A stretch of DNA of 64,000 nt from Acheta domesticus (Eukaryota > Arthropoda > Insecta > Orthoptera > Gryllidae), in assembly GCA_031308135.1 (NCBI GenBank), contig JAHLJT010000631.1, positions 263,332,925 through 263,396,924 on the forward strand, written 5' to 3'. A model generated the notes under the pieces. That model had not been told where the DNA came from. It did not search any database and saw nothing but the letters and a program-made list of their open reading frames with translations. The translations under genes were made by a program, and so were the position numbers. The first letter of the stretch is position 1. Each line of letters begins with the position of its first letter. Positions 9,986 through 22,039 of the stretch are shown piece after piece.

Positions 9986-12591
9986 TCAACTGCTAAGGTC
10001 ATGAGTCCCGTAAGTGTCGTGCATGTACTTTATCGCGGGAAGTGGCGGAGATGTTTCGCCGCTGGATGGCGAGATCCGGCACCGACCTTCGTCGACGTGC
10101 GTGGATTTTCCTCAACCAATTATCTCCAGCCAAGGGGCACCGCCCCAGCCGGGACTAAGCTCCGACTGGTATAGTGGTTCGTTTGTCATGGTATTAAGGA
10201 AAGGGGAATATCCTTTATCTTATGTAGCTTTCTAAATCACAAGACATTCGTTCACACTGATGATATGCAAAAAATAATTCGAACATTCTAGAATTTTGTT
10301 AATTTCCTTGAGCGTTTGTGCTTGTTCAGTGAGTTTTGTTACGCCGCTGCATACCGCGATTATTATAATTTATAAGAAAACTGCATTTTAAGTAGATTTA
10401 ATAGATTAAATCAGTATTACACATAAAATACTTGGTACGATTAAAGTTCCCTAGTGTGCGATGATTACCTCACACGACAGTTTCACCGCAAAAGGAAAGA
10501 GACGTCAAGTCCCAGTCGCTTTGGCAGACACCGCGCCGGTGTCTGCTACGACGCCACAGCCAGTATTAATTTCGCACCCGGAAGCAACATTTAAACTTTT
10601 CTCAAAGACTTTTTTCTTTTGCGGAAAAACTGGACCTGCCATTCTTCATAAATGTCAACATAGAATCTGGGTTGTTCATGCGCGTGTATGTAACGGGAAC
10701 TTCTGGACACTTGTATAATTGTGAAGTTTGCGATATAGAGGGAACAGCAGGCGCTAATGCAACCTGTATAATACGTTAAATCGCAACACAATTTACATGC
10801 GTAGCTCAGAAACGATGAGTCCTGCAACCTTTAGTGTCTCCAGAACACTAGTTATGTTTCACATGCCGTAATCTTTAAAATATAACTTTTCTGGACATTC
10901 TATTTAATACTATTGGGTATGGTTTGTAGAAATTGACACCTTAAGAGGTTACATCGAATAACATTCAATTAACTAATAAGTACTAATTATTATTTTATAC
11001 AGGTACTTCCACTATTTTAACAAATAGGAAAAGTAATTTAAATAAAGAATTTCATTAAAAAGTACTGGATATATGTTTCTGTTCCTACTAATAGAGCATT
11101 GAAAGGGGCAAATGGACACTATATAATTTATTCACTTTGATCATGATACCTCACTGATGACATAGATAATTGGACATTGATCTAATTTGGGCCCATTGCA
11201 TTGTTTTGGCGACTCAAAGGTTGAGCCCTTCGTCACGGAGGAATATAATAATAGGAGGGAACCAAAGATACATAGAATATATACTCTATATATTTGTGGG
11301 TGTTTAAACTCTTGCTGTTTAAGAGTATGGACTAGAGGTTTCGCTAGCGTCGTTTCCATGTGGTGGCATCTGTTTTAAGGTTCATGCGTTATTTCAAACG
11401 CTGCTTCGGTAATTTCCTCGTCAGGTAGCGGTGCGAGCTTACGAAGCTTCATTTCATCCTCGAATTTAATTTCTTCCTGAAGAGGGCGGTGCTAATGACA
11501 GCGTGTTTGTTGGTGACATTTCGTTGGCAGTGTACGTTGTTACCAAGAGCTGCAGATCAAGATGGCGAAATATTGGGCACCAGGATATGTCAATGTTGTT
11601 CGAGAGGATAAAGGAAAAACATTTTCTCCAGGTTTCCCTCCGAGCCGGAAAAGTGAGTGAAATATTTTGTGTTATGATGAGTTTCTGTAAATGAATGGGA
11701 TTCCGTCCAGTATTGTGCCACTTCATGTATCGTCCCGTAGAATCATGTACAGTTCCATTTCAGACAACTTAAGAGTTTTATGTCATTGTTTTATAGAACT
11801 AACGTTTAATAGTGTAACGTTTGATGCTTGAGAATTCCGGGTGTGGTGTTTCTGCATTAGAGTTTTCAAATATATGTTTTCATTACAGGTGCCTAAGATG
11901 TTCCGATTTTGTGCTCTGATGCTTAGAATCCGATCAGCGGAAGAAGTAACAGGAGTGATCTACATTGCATGAAAATATCGTTGAGTAATTCACTTTGGAG
12001 GATACCACTGATTCATAATTAAATAGGCAAAGCAAAGATAGTATTCTAACCTCAACATATAGGTTTTTATTTGAATGAAAATGCGATGAATTAGAAGAAA
12101 ATAACATGTGATTTAAAGTAACTAATAATTTTCGTATTGGGATATGTAGCTTTTCACACTTAAACTGCAGATCTGGAAGAGGTTAAAAGATCATGGGGTC
12201 TGAACGACATGTTTTTGAATGTATAAATATATATTAGAATTTTTGCTCCTATCTGCAATCTATTAGATGTAATTACTGTAAGTTTGTAATAATTTTAATG
12301 GTGTTGTCAAAATAATGGACTGTGTATATATTTCAATAATTACATATTTTAAAACCACTATTTAATTAGTATTAATAAAATGAATAAATATGTTAAATGT
12401 TGCTGATATAAAATTTCGAATATACCAATTCCAAATGTACTTGTTTTATGGTGCGTAAATGTTAGGTCTAATTAAATGATCTTTTTTTAAAATCTATTAA
12501 ACATGAATTATCACAAAAATACTGGTAATACACGCAAATATGCAGGTAGATTGTATTTTTCTTGTAAGTAAATTGCCATGAATGTTGTGTT

Positions 12592-12665
12592 TGATTCCTT
12601 AGCTCAATTGATAGAGATGTCTGGATAACGGAAGACCTACACTCAGATCCAGGAGGTACCAAATA
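12592..12665 (+). repeat. tRNA-like SINE fragment
   Basis: CTTAGCTCAATTGATAGAG matches box A. ACTCAGATCCAGGAGG is a degraded box B about 30 nt later. No body or tail is evident. Confidence 0.4.
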
Positions 12666-13287
12666 CTTGCTCTTTGTGACAGTCTTATTTTTAGTATGAT
12701 TATGTGATGTAGTAGAGTGTCAGTCATGACATAAATTGTTACTCAAGACAAACTACATCTGATCCAAAATGTAAATCATTTTATTATGTTGATATAAAAC
12801 CGTTTATACCAATTTTACCACTAATAAAATTTATTCATGTTTCGTGTTATAACATGAAAAGCTGGCGAAGATACAATTATAATTCTATTAACATGTATGT
12901 TGTATAGCAAGAGCTTTTTAAATAGTAATTTGCTGGTATCTACAATACCAAATTATTCTGTACCTCTTTGATGATGGAAGTTTATTTTCAGAATATATTT
13001 TATGAATACTATACAGAAAAATGTTTGTTTTTATAGTTTCCAATTTATTCTTCCCCTGCTCAAATTATTATTTTTTTAAATCGCAGAGGATGTGATATGG
13101 AGGTTATTATCTATGTTGTAAGTCCAAAAAGTAGATCGAGTGCCGTGCAACTGAGCCAGCTGGTTCAACGATCCATTCTGACCACAGAGTGAAGTGTTGT
13201 CGATTAACTCCCGAACCTTATTGAATATGGTGCCACATGGGTTTCCCCTCCTATTCTGTATTCCTCCATGATTGTGACATTGCATTT

Positions 13288-13735
13288 TTGTTTTCGGGGA
13301 TTGTAGTCAGACCCAAAGACTTGACACACGTTTCTCTATACAAGTCGATACGCTGAATCTGAATCGGAAGCCAGAATTCCGCCGCCGCCGCCACCACCAG
13401 TTTTTTTATTGCAAAAAAAACACAGTGAAACTGTATTTTTTTCGGGGATTGTTGTCAGACCCAAAGACTGTGTATGTCGTGGCGCTAAATCCGAAGCCAG
13501 CGTTGTGCCACCGCCTTCCAATATCTTTTAAATTGCGAAAAACCAACGTAAAATTGTAATTGTAAATTTGAGTCTTTTGGTCTGCCAACAACCTCTGAAA
13601 ACAATACGATTTCACGATCGTTTTTTGCGATATAAAAAATGCAAGTTGGTGGCGCAATTCGGATTCAGCGTGTCCACATACATAGATAAACATGTTACAA
13701 GTCTTTGGGTCTGACAACTTTCTTTTTGCGTGTAC
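13288..13735. repeat. local cluster of three related repeat units, one inverted
   Basis: GTCAGACCCAAAGACT occurs at about 13308 and 13455, and inverted AGTCTTTGGGTCTGAC at about 13699. Each is accompanied by CGGGGATTG-type and GAATC-GAAGCCAG or inverted GATTCAGCG blocks. Confidence 0.65.
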
Positions 13736-14385
13736 GTGTGTTTGTGCCTGTGTAAACAGTCCATTTGCGCCCATGGGAGCATGTCCATATCTCCCACTCT
13801 GCACTTTTGTGCTTTTATTTACATACGATCTAATAAATGGTAAGTGCGGGAGCAAAGGAGCTCTTGTTTACGAGGAAGTACTGGTGTTTCCTAACCTCAA
13901 TGTACGAAGAAACAGTTTTAAAAATTTGGACGCTTATTTTTAAAAACTGCACTTTTATAACGAATGCACAAGAAATCATACTTTCTTACCTTTTGTATTG
14001 GTGAGAGTGGATGGTCAACCTAAATAGAACAAACGTGCATTTCTTGCTGTACTGTAATAACGATGCATTACAACACATTCGACTAACAAGAAACGGATAC
14101 CAACCATCAAAACTAAAATGTCTTATTTTCTTCTTAGGCGATATTCATACCCTACAGGCCTTTAACCAGGATTTTCTTTAGGGAAAGAAACACATTTTCC
14201 GGGATAAAGGGAGCCAAACTCCCCTGATTAGTGTACATTATGTGGCTCGTGGACCTTGTTTCTGAACAAGTTTTTTAGTGACATCAAATGGTGTAAACTT
14301 TAAATAGATAAATAAGTTTTCAGTAAACAACATACAGCTTAAAACCATTGCAGCGGCGGTTGACGTCACGGGTTATCTGAAAGCT

Positions 14386-14500
14386 AAACTAGTATTGCTG
14401 CAGAACGGTACAGACTTTCTTGCGCTAGTTTTTTTACCTTTTTTATTCTTAGCTAGCTTCCCGGTATTGTCCCACCCTCTTCCTAGCTACTACCTGTCGG
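14386..14500 (-). repeat. noncoding family 3' terminal fragment, minus strand
   Basis: On the minus strand it ends GAAAGTCTGTACCGTTCT, GCAGCAATACTAG. A similar partial end is at about 466-510 (minus), ending in ACTGG. Confidence 0.45.
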
Positions 14501-15189
14501 TGTCAAAACGAAATTTTGCCACATTTTCTCCATTTTTGGGTTCCTTAATAGTAGAATCGAATTATGTCTTTAACCCTCAACCTGTATACTTATATTTTGT
14601 TACAAAAATGGGACACTCGGTTCTCACACACTCCATGAAATAATGCACAATTTAGAGGTTCTTTATGACATAAATATTCTTATTTTACAAACCTAGTGAA
14701 TATTTTAATTCACAAATATACATATTTTAATTTCAGAACATATTTTTCGCTCCTTTCTGTTACTAACTCTTGTTCATTTAGGTTCCGTGCACTCCACACG
14801 TCTGCGCGATCTGTGCTCATCGCAAACTCCATTTGCCTACTGATATTACGTATTAACCAGTATATTAATATTTCAAAACATTTATCTTAATTTATACCTC
14901 TTTCCAAGTTGATTAACTAATCAGAATGCAAGTGCTTCAAATTAAAAATACTTACGTAATTGGCTCAGTGGGGTGCTCGACACCCCAAATTTAGTTCAAA
15001 ATGACAGAAGCTGACGAACGTAACGCATTATCAACAATGAAATTAATTACTATGATAGATGATTTCATTAAGCGAATTTACATTAAGTTCAGCGGTCAGT
15101 GTTGCCAATATATGTTCCAATAAAACAATATAAATATTGAGTGGGGGTGGCATACGTTCCAGTGTACCGGTTGAGGGTTAAGAATATTG

Positions 15190-15840
15190 CGGGTAAAACG
15201 GTCTTTTATGAAATTTTCTTTGAAAAATTTGGAGCCTTTTTTGAGAAAATGTCTTCTACATGTTTCTGGAAATGCGCAATTTGGAGCCCATTTTTTCAGT
15301 AAGTTTCCAAAAAACATCATCAGAAATCATTTTAAGCACTTGTGTTCACCAATGAAATAATGTAGTATACAAGTCGCCGGTAATGTAAATGTTAACGACG
15401 CGAGAGATATTAAAAAAATTGTGTTATTTTTGAAAAACAAAATGCATCAAAATGGAGTTTATGTCGTATTACTCACTGTATATAGCACTATTAAGACAAT
15501 ACGTTTCAAGACAAAATTTGGAACTGTGTTTGAGAAAATATTGTTTTTAAAATTTCCTTTACCGCACTTCACGCAAAATTACTCGAAAACTTTCATATTT
15601 TGAAAAAAAATGCATACGGTCTGATTTAAAGATATAATTTTGAAGAACAGATTATGTAGAGGAAAAAGATCTGTCATCAATACTATCGTTGTAAGAAGAC
15701 GCAGCAAAAAATTTGAACTTCTCCAATTTTCGAAAATTTAGATATTTCAACGAAACTGAGATCAGCAACAATGTTTTAAGCATCCTTTATGCTACGGGAG
15801 GACAAAAAATTTGGAATATTTTTTTTTATTTGAAAATATC
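15190..15840 (-). repeat. noncoding family body fragment(s), minus strand
   Basis: Reverse-complement body phrases (ATTTGGAGCC...TTTTTTGAGAAAATG; AAATTTGGAACTGTGTTTGA) occur twice, suggesting two partial copies. The 36-bp palindrome at 15842 follows immediately. Confidence 0.5.
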
Positions 15841-15841
15841 G

Positions 15842-15877
15842 TTGAGGCATGGAGGAATATATTCCTCCATGCCTCAA
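15842..15877. repeat. perfect 36-bp palindrome
   Basis: TTGAGGCATGGAGGAATA followed at once by its exact reverse complement, with no spacer. A second hairpin (CCATGTA...TACATGG) lies at about 15880-15899. Confidence 0.95.
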
Positions 15878-15945
15878 TGCCATGTATATTCCTACATGGT
15901 TGAGGCTTCATGTAAAGTAACCCCCCCCCCCTCAGTCGGCTCCGT

Positions 15946-16230
15946 GTCCGAGATCGCCAAGTCAGTAGCGCCGTGGCAATCTCGAGCCGCAAGTCGTGGG
16001 TTCGAGTCCCGCCTTGGACATCGGTGTATTTGTGTCTGTATGTGTATGACGTCCTTTCGTCCCTCATAATCATCATCGATTCATCTTTCATAACCCCACG
16101 GCTAACAACCCTGGGGTGTAAAAATGGACTCAGCAGAAATGCTCCCAAACAATGTCTTATGTGCATAAATGCACGTTCGCGTGGTCCATACAGGACGATT
16201 CGTCGGAAGAAAAGTAACCCCCTCCCCCCC
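15946..16230 (+). repeat. tRNA-derived SINE
   Basis: A 75-nt tRNA-like head (15946-16020) has a 7-bp acceptor pairing (GTCCGAG with CTTGGAC), a weak D arm and a good T arm with box B GGGTTCGAGTCCC. The anticodon arm does not pair, so it is not a working tRNA. A tRNA-unrelated body follows to about 16230. Confidence 0.7.
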
Positions 16231-16311
16231 CAAAATTAAATCATCGGTTTCAAATGCAAGGGGCTGTGACATCATTGGAAAATATTTATTTTGGTTGAAA
16301 TCCTTCTCTTT

Positions 16312-16527
16312 TACTTGGATTTTTATTTCTTGGCGCGTGAGGGCCTGTCTTCACGATGGAATATCTCATGGCATTTCGCGTCTTTCTCGGTCTTGCCGCT
16401 AGATGTCGCATGATCGCAATGCTGACGATCATGCGACATTAGCCGCACGACCGAGAAAGATGCGAAATGCCGTGGGATGTATCATCCTGGACAGACCCTC
16501 ACGTGCCAAGAAATAAAAACTCAAGTA
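16312..16527. mobile_element. foldback MITE (about 104-bp arms)
   Basis: The whole 216 bp folds on itself: ACTTGGATTTTTATTTCTTG at the left and its inverted near-copy at the right, with GGCATTTCGC and TTTCTCGGTC in both arms and ATGTCGCATGATCG near the centre. Confidence 0.8.
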
Positions 16528-16821
16528 TAGCTGCTACCGTTCTACTAGGCGTTAGCCACAGCCGTCGTCTCCAATGACACCGCTAACGACTGACCGGTGT
16601 TATATTAGGAGCGCCAAGCGAGATTTGTTTCTGTATAAGACACGATTTTACACCTCATAGCTCCATGATTTATATTCCCTAGTTTTCGCCGTGGCGTACA
16701 TGCAACGCCGCCTATGGTACTGTTCCTCAGATGGCGTTAGTTTTTGAGAATCGCTTAATAACTGAAATTTGCATTTCTTATAGTTGTAAGAACCTCATTA
16801 AAGTATAGAATCTACTTATGG

Positions 16822-17480
16822 GATTGTTTTTACTTTCTTTACTTCTTAAGAAGGAACTTCTTAAAAAGAGAAAGTTATGTAATGCTGCGCGAAAAAAAAG
16901 GCGAACTTTCGTCAGAAAACTCTTATTACAGGGTCTTGGTAACGAAAAGGTGGATACATACAGTTGCTAAATTTGAAAAAAAAATCATCTAACACGTGGT
17001 GCAGCCAGAATCTGTTTTATGGCTCCTTGATACCGAAAAAAAAATTAGCGGCAAAACGTTTGTCCGTCTGTCTGTGAAAAACGCTAGCAACTAAACCGTT
17101 CAGCCGATTTTCTCCAAAATTGATATTCCCCGATTGATCTGGTTGGTGTCGTGGTCCCTTGAATTTGAAAACGAAATTTTAATTTCGGGTGGTACTTTAC
17201 GTAAAGCCCCTGGGACATTTTCAAAAAAAAAACGGCGCCATCAAATTTGATGAAATTTTGTTATTGGATAGTCTAAAGCGCGTTTAAGAAAATGGTGCAA
17301 ATTTTATGTTGGTTAAAAACCTTGATTTTTAGAAAATTGAAAAAATTCAAAATTTTTTCGGCGTCTTCCTACAACTACAATTGTGAAGATACGATTTTTT
17401 TCTGAATGAAATGGGTTCATCACAAACAGAACTTCAAATAGTGTCATGTTGAATTTTTTGAAAATATGAGTATTTGTGGA
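16822..17480 (+). repeat. noncoding family copy with 5' end
   Basis: It starts TTTTTACTTTCTTTAC with an internal CTTCTTAAGAAG. It then carries AGTTATGTAATGCTGCGCG, an ACACGTGGTGCAGCCAGAAT block, GTCCGTCTGTCTGTGAAAAA and the body. The 3' end is missing. Confidence 0.6.
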
Positions 17481-17923
17481 GTAATTGGGCGTCAAAATTA
17501 GTCTCCCGCTCTGAAAATCTTTCGCTTCCTGATCGTAATTTCGAAGGTGTTTTGAATATGGTGGATGCTGCTTATGTTAAAATGTGTATATTATTTTATC
17601 GTTTTATTTCATTATTTTTTGTTCGTTTCTTACACTGGACACCAAGGCTTTTGCCCCGAGTGGCAGCAAGTGGAGCTGCGCCATTCACGGCATCGGCTGG
17701 ACATTGGTCATTCCATCAGTTTTTTCAGATGTGGAAGTATTGTAGTCAGAACGGAATTATTTTTCTAGGTTGGTTCTGGAAACTCTTCATATAAAAACTT
17801 CAGACTTTCAATACACAGGTGGTATGGAATTCTTTCACATGTCTATACGACTCTGTCTTGTGGAAATTTTCAGATAAATAATGCTTTGTATGGTTGTTAG
17901 CCACAGATATATTTTTCTTGTAT
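17481..17923. other. no gene recognised
   Basis: A 106-codon plus-strand frame covers 17474-17794 but shows no recognisable domain; probably chance. Confidence 0.3.
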
Positions 17924-17927
17924 TTAA

Positions 17928-18885
17928 CCCTTAGCTACCGACATGGGAAGTAAGTCACACTGGTACCGACGTGGACTCATAACATGTTATTTAAAATATT
18001 ACAGTATTGATTTGTATTTCGAGTGAACATTGAAGCTCGCGATTAATGATGACTTCAGAAAACATTAATCAGGATATATTTGTTAATACGAGAGAATATC
18101 ATGTGATAAGGAATGGTTGAATAAAGTTATGCAGATGATGCAAATTTAACGAATTTATCTTCATAATAAAAAATGATTGAACATTTCAAAATTTATTAAT
18201 GAAAACTAATATAACTTTAGAACTGAAAATCAAGTACAAAAATCATACTACCGAAAACACTAAAATTCCGACACAATTTTCTTTAGTCATCTTTTTCTGC
18301 ACAACTCTGACACACTTGTTGGTTTTTTCCGTAAAAGTATTTTGAATTTTGACTTATTTCTTATTCGGGTTCTTCATTCTCAAGAAATTACTATTCATTA
18401 TCGTCTTATTCTCAAGATTCTAAACAAAATTGTCCGTATGATGAGTTATGGTCATTTTCAATTTGATGATCTGATGATACTCTCAAGACTACCGTACATT
18501 TGCTCCACCCAATGCGCAATATTTTCTTCCAAATTATAGTCATTAATATTTACACACTCACTCAAATGACTAGACATGTTTTTCTGAACATTTCACGTTC
18601 TTCGGAGATGCAACAGAACAAAATGTACTAACCTGCAGAGTGCGACGGGCACTCAGTGAAAGTTACACTGCTACTGACGTGGAGTCCCTAGGTCTCTTGC
18701 ACGCGAATAATGACTGATAAAATCCCTGAAAAGCATTCTACCACAATAACCTCGCCAACCGTTACTTAAAACTGTAGAAGGAAAAGGTGCAAGAAGAATC
18801 AATGTTATAAAAAAACGTACATGCAGGAATTCGAGGTTTCGCGAAATCGGAGGAGTCCCAGGGACTCCACGCCGGTAGCAGAGGA
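17928..18885. mobile_element. second piggyBac-like element, internally deleted
   Basis: TTAA at 17924-17927 and 18886-18889 flank it. The left end CCCTTAGCTACCGACATGG matches the inverted right end (TCCTCTGCTACCGGCGTGG) imperfectly. Subterminal repeats of GACGTGGASTC type occur near 17969 and 18677. On the minus strand from about 18577 an acidic fragment (MSSHLSECVNINDYNLEENI) reads toward a cysteine-containing tail (TNKCVRVVQKKMTKENCV) near 18320-18265. These resemble the two ends of a piggyBac transposase with the catalytic middle missing. Confidence 0.6.
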
Positions 18886-18903
18886 TTAATTTGAGTCGTC
18901 ATG

Positions 18904-18931
18904 TATATTTATTTATTTATTTATTTATTAA
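18904..18931. repeat. (TTTA)n tetranucleotide repeat
   Basis: Six uninterrupted units just beyond the second piggyBac-like element. Confidence 0.9.
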
Positions 18932-19390
18932 TATTTCCTCTAACTCAATTTAGTAACCCAAGAATAATTTCTCTGTTATATTGCAAATAACGTATTTTGA
19001 AGCCTCTCCGCCCCCCTTCTCCGTCACAATGGTCGTAACTAATTGTTTGCATTGTGCTCTTTTGCAGCCACACTGTACATGTTTTGCACGCTCTACTGTA
19101 AATATGGATATATTTGTTTTCCTTTAGTATTTTTTGTTTGATCTTTGTTTGAATTGATGAGTCTCTGTATGTTTTGATTAAATTGAGTACTATTTTTCAT
19201 TAGAATAACATACTATTTCCGTATAATAATGTATTGTAATAGTTTAGCCATCTATTACAAATGAAATAGGTAAATAACATGAAGTGACCATTGGTTTATG
19301 AACCGGGTATAGAACTTTATGTAGAAACTTCCAGAGCGGAATATAGAAAAAACAAGTGAAGGTGATCTAAGAGAAAACGAGTATTTCGGA

Positions 19391-19715
19391 CGAACATGTG
19401 AACGCAGTGGGGAATTAATAGTTGCGCGTTACCAATCAACGCGCGAAATTATAAGGAACATAATAAAGTTTGTTTCAACTAAATCGGATCACAGAAACGC
19501 CTAATATCGCGAGTTTTGTGATCACGATATTGACTTTTAATATGTTTTCAGGCGAGCATGTGAACGCCGTGGTGAATTAATGGTTGCGTGTTACTAGTCA
19601 ACGCGCAAAATTGTAAGGAACAGAATAAATTTTGTTTCAGCTAAATCGGGTCACAGAAACGCATAATATCGCGAGTTTTGTGATTCCGATATTGATTTTA
19701 ACATGTTAAAGAACA
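19391..19715 (+). repeat. tandem duplication, period about 162 bp
   Basis: CATGTGAACGC occurs at 19395 and 19557. The two units share GTTACNARTCAACGCGC, CAGAAACGC and TAATATCGCGAGTTTTGTGA with scattered differences. Confidence 0.8.
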
Positions 19716-20170
19716 AAAACAACAATGGTCGTGACGTCACTTCAGAAAAGTTTGGATATATTAATAAATTAAACGAAAACTAGTGTGTCTAACGAGATTT
19801 GGCATATACCAAAGTATTCCGTGGAATACGGGCCAAATTATAAACGCGGTGACACAATTTTAGGACGCCGAACATTAATAGATAAACATTATGTTACATT
19901 AGTTAATTGAGAAATAAACGAGCGATGTTTGTAGGCATGAGACGCACGAAAAGGCATTCTTTTAACAAAATGAAGCGAGAAAAGTGATGTCTAAGAAGCG
20001 GAATGGATACGAAATTTTAATTGGGAATTTTACAATATAATAAGACAATCCAGGAAGTGTTAGAAATTAATAATAAACTATTTTATAAGTTATAAAGCAG
20101 AAGACAGTAGAGGCGCTATTGTTTTGTTCGGAAAAAACTATAAATGCTTTAGGACAACAATGGGGGTCAG

Positions 20171-20390
20171 ACGGGTGAATAGCTTGGTAGCGAGAGGCAG
20201 AATCCGCGTCGCTTATTGCAAGAATAATTTTAAAATTTGGATTTGTAATTTTTTGATGAAGTGTTCTCTTCTGGACTCGTACTAGTGAACTATTATAAAC
20301 TGTGAGAGGAGTGAATAACTTAGTGGCGAGTTGTACTCCGCGTCACTCGTGATAGTATTTTAATACGCGAACTTATAAAATGTCGAGAAG
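20171..20390 (+). repeat. second, more diverged tandem pair
   Basis: GTGAATARCTTRGTRGCGAG, followed by a CCGCGTC block, occurs at about 20175 and 20311. It lies close to the 162-bp dimer, so the locus has duplicated locally more than once. Confidence 0.5.
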
Positions 20391-21299
20391 TTGTTGCTCC
20401 TTCGGACTTGTATTCGCAAGGTGGCGGAACTGTATGCCGTGTGATGTGAACTATTTTAGTAGTAATATATAAAGCTATGCCACGCGCGATCATAATTTTG
20501 AGTTTTGTGAATTTTGAAAGTTTTTTCTACTAATGTTTGGAACCGGTGTTACTTCGACCATTGAAAAATCGAAGCGGGTGTCGCCGAACGAGGTGTGCCG
20601 AGGTGCAGCAGACTCGAGCGCGTCTTTGCATATCGTCGCCGTGGTCAGTGCCAATTTGGGGGGCACTGGTAATTCGGCGCTAGCAGGCAGCAGTGGAGCA
20701 GAGTTCTTACGCATGACGGCGTGAGATCCTGTCGCTGCTACGTTAACCGGTCGCTGCTACGTTAACAACGAAAGGGAAGTGGAATATTTTTTTGTTTTGC
20801 AACACTCCAGTGAAGTCAATGACTTTGATTTCTTTGCTCTTGGGAAGAATAAATGATTTGCAAAGCCAAAACTGTAAACATTTTGGGGGGATTGCAATGT
20901 AATGGGTGTGGCCACAGTATTGAGCTCATTATTTCGTAATAACGTTTGGGTATAATATGTTTATTGATTTTTGTGATTTTTATGACATCGTGTTTTGTTG
21001 ATGTTGTGTGGTATTGATTCTTTTATGAGGGTATTAATGTTTCTGTTGGTTAAAAAGAAAATAAACAAACGAGATTTTGAGTTCTCGTTTTGATGTTACG
21101 TAATCGGTGTTTTTATCACATAGCTAGCTGATCCTGGTCCCTGCATTGGCGTGGCGCTTGTGTTCTGTAGAGAACAAATCACGGCCCGCCCTGATAAATT
21201 TATGTAAACAGGAAAACTCCGGGTAGTAAAGGGGGGGGCACAGTGGTGTGCATTGTAGATATTACAGGTGATCAGCAAGGAAGTTTTTCGTGATCAATA

Positions 21300-21450
21300 A
21301 TAGGAGTTGAGAGGGGAGATTTTCATTACATTAGTGCCCAGTTCGTAGGGCGTTTTAGTAAATAGGAAAGGGGGGGTTTTCGTTGCATTGGCGCCCATTT
21401 CGTGGGCGTGATCGATATCAGTAGCAGTGAGAGGGGTTTTTCGTTACAGT
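21300..21450 (+). repeat. imperfect tandem units with GAGAGGGG...TTTTCRTTRCA
   Basis: Three units start near 21308, 21364 and 21429. Two contain (A/G)CGCCC-like text before a TTCGT(A/G)GGCG block. Period is about 60 bp. Confidence 0.5.
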
Positions 21451-21880
21451 ATGTTTGTTTAATATCTTCCGTCGTACCTTCTTATTCATATTCTTTTTAA
21501 CATAGTATTTGGATTAATTTCTCCTTTACTATGTCTAGCCTGAAGATGAAAACTGATACCCCGAAACGTCGCTTCGAAAAACTGTATAATCTTTTTATGA
21601 TGTGACTGGTCTGAAGATCTCAATAAAACTTTTTTATGATGTATAAACTGTGGCCAAATTCAATTAATAATATTAAATACTTCTGTTGTATAGGCCTACT
21701 GCTCAACGTACAAAGCACCGAGTGAGCGCTTCCTGGAGAAAAGGGGGCGCTGGGCCGAGTTAAGTCACACGTTTAATCCATGATACTTGGGTACCAGCTG
21801 AATGTGGGGTTTCCGACGCTGTTAATGATTAGTATTTTCATGTGTTGAAAATTTCTTTCGTACATGCGTAGCTTTGTTCT

Positions 21881-22039
21881 TAGGGGTCATCCCTAAATTA
21901 CGTAACGTTAAAGAGGGAGGTAGGGGGTCTGAGGCAGCGTTACGCTGCGTTACATAGAGATAGGGAAGTGCGTTACAAGAGGAGGTAGGTATTGAAAATA
22001 CTCGAAATTTGCGGTACGTAATTTATGGACGGCCCCTTA
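21881..22039. mobile_element. small MITE, 'TAGGGGTC...ACGTAA' type
   Basis: Left TAGGGGTCATCCCTAAATTA and right TAATTTATGGACGGCCCCTTA are inverted copies with CGTAACG just inside. The interior is noncoding, 159 bp. Similar short elements are widespread in insects. Confidence 0.7.

Larger units (their letters stand above)
9986..15189. other. gene-free stretch
   Basis: Contains a block at about 9968-10180 (GTCAACTGCTAAGGTCATGA, CCGGCACCGACCT) that recurs partially at 36260-36300 and 37610-37660, a SINE fragment at 12.6 kb, the repeat cluster at 13.3-13.7 kb and a family end at 14.39 kb. At 11.19-11.25 kb the minus strand reads GACGAAGGGCTCAACCTTTG, a retroelement-like tail. No exon could be supported. 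Confidence 0.4.

Noticed and set aside
13406..13855. 149-codon minus-strand frame
   Set aside because: It spans the local repeat cluster with mixed orientation and shows no domain.
15946..16020. Functional tRNA gene
   Set aside because: Acceptor and T arms pair, but the anticodon stem does not and the position before the anticodon is not T. A SINE body follows.
15713..16239. Overlapping 118-, 124- and 88-codon frames around 16 kb
   Set aside because: They read through the palindrome and the SINE, including the box-B string; they are translations of a retroposon.
21540..21570. Hammerhead ribozyme
   Set aside because: CTGAAGATGA...CGAAAC resembles the core, but the CUGAUGA segment is interrupted by an extra base pair of letters and the flanking stems do not pair convincingly.
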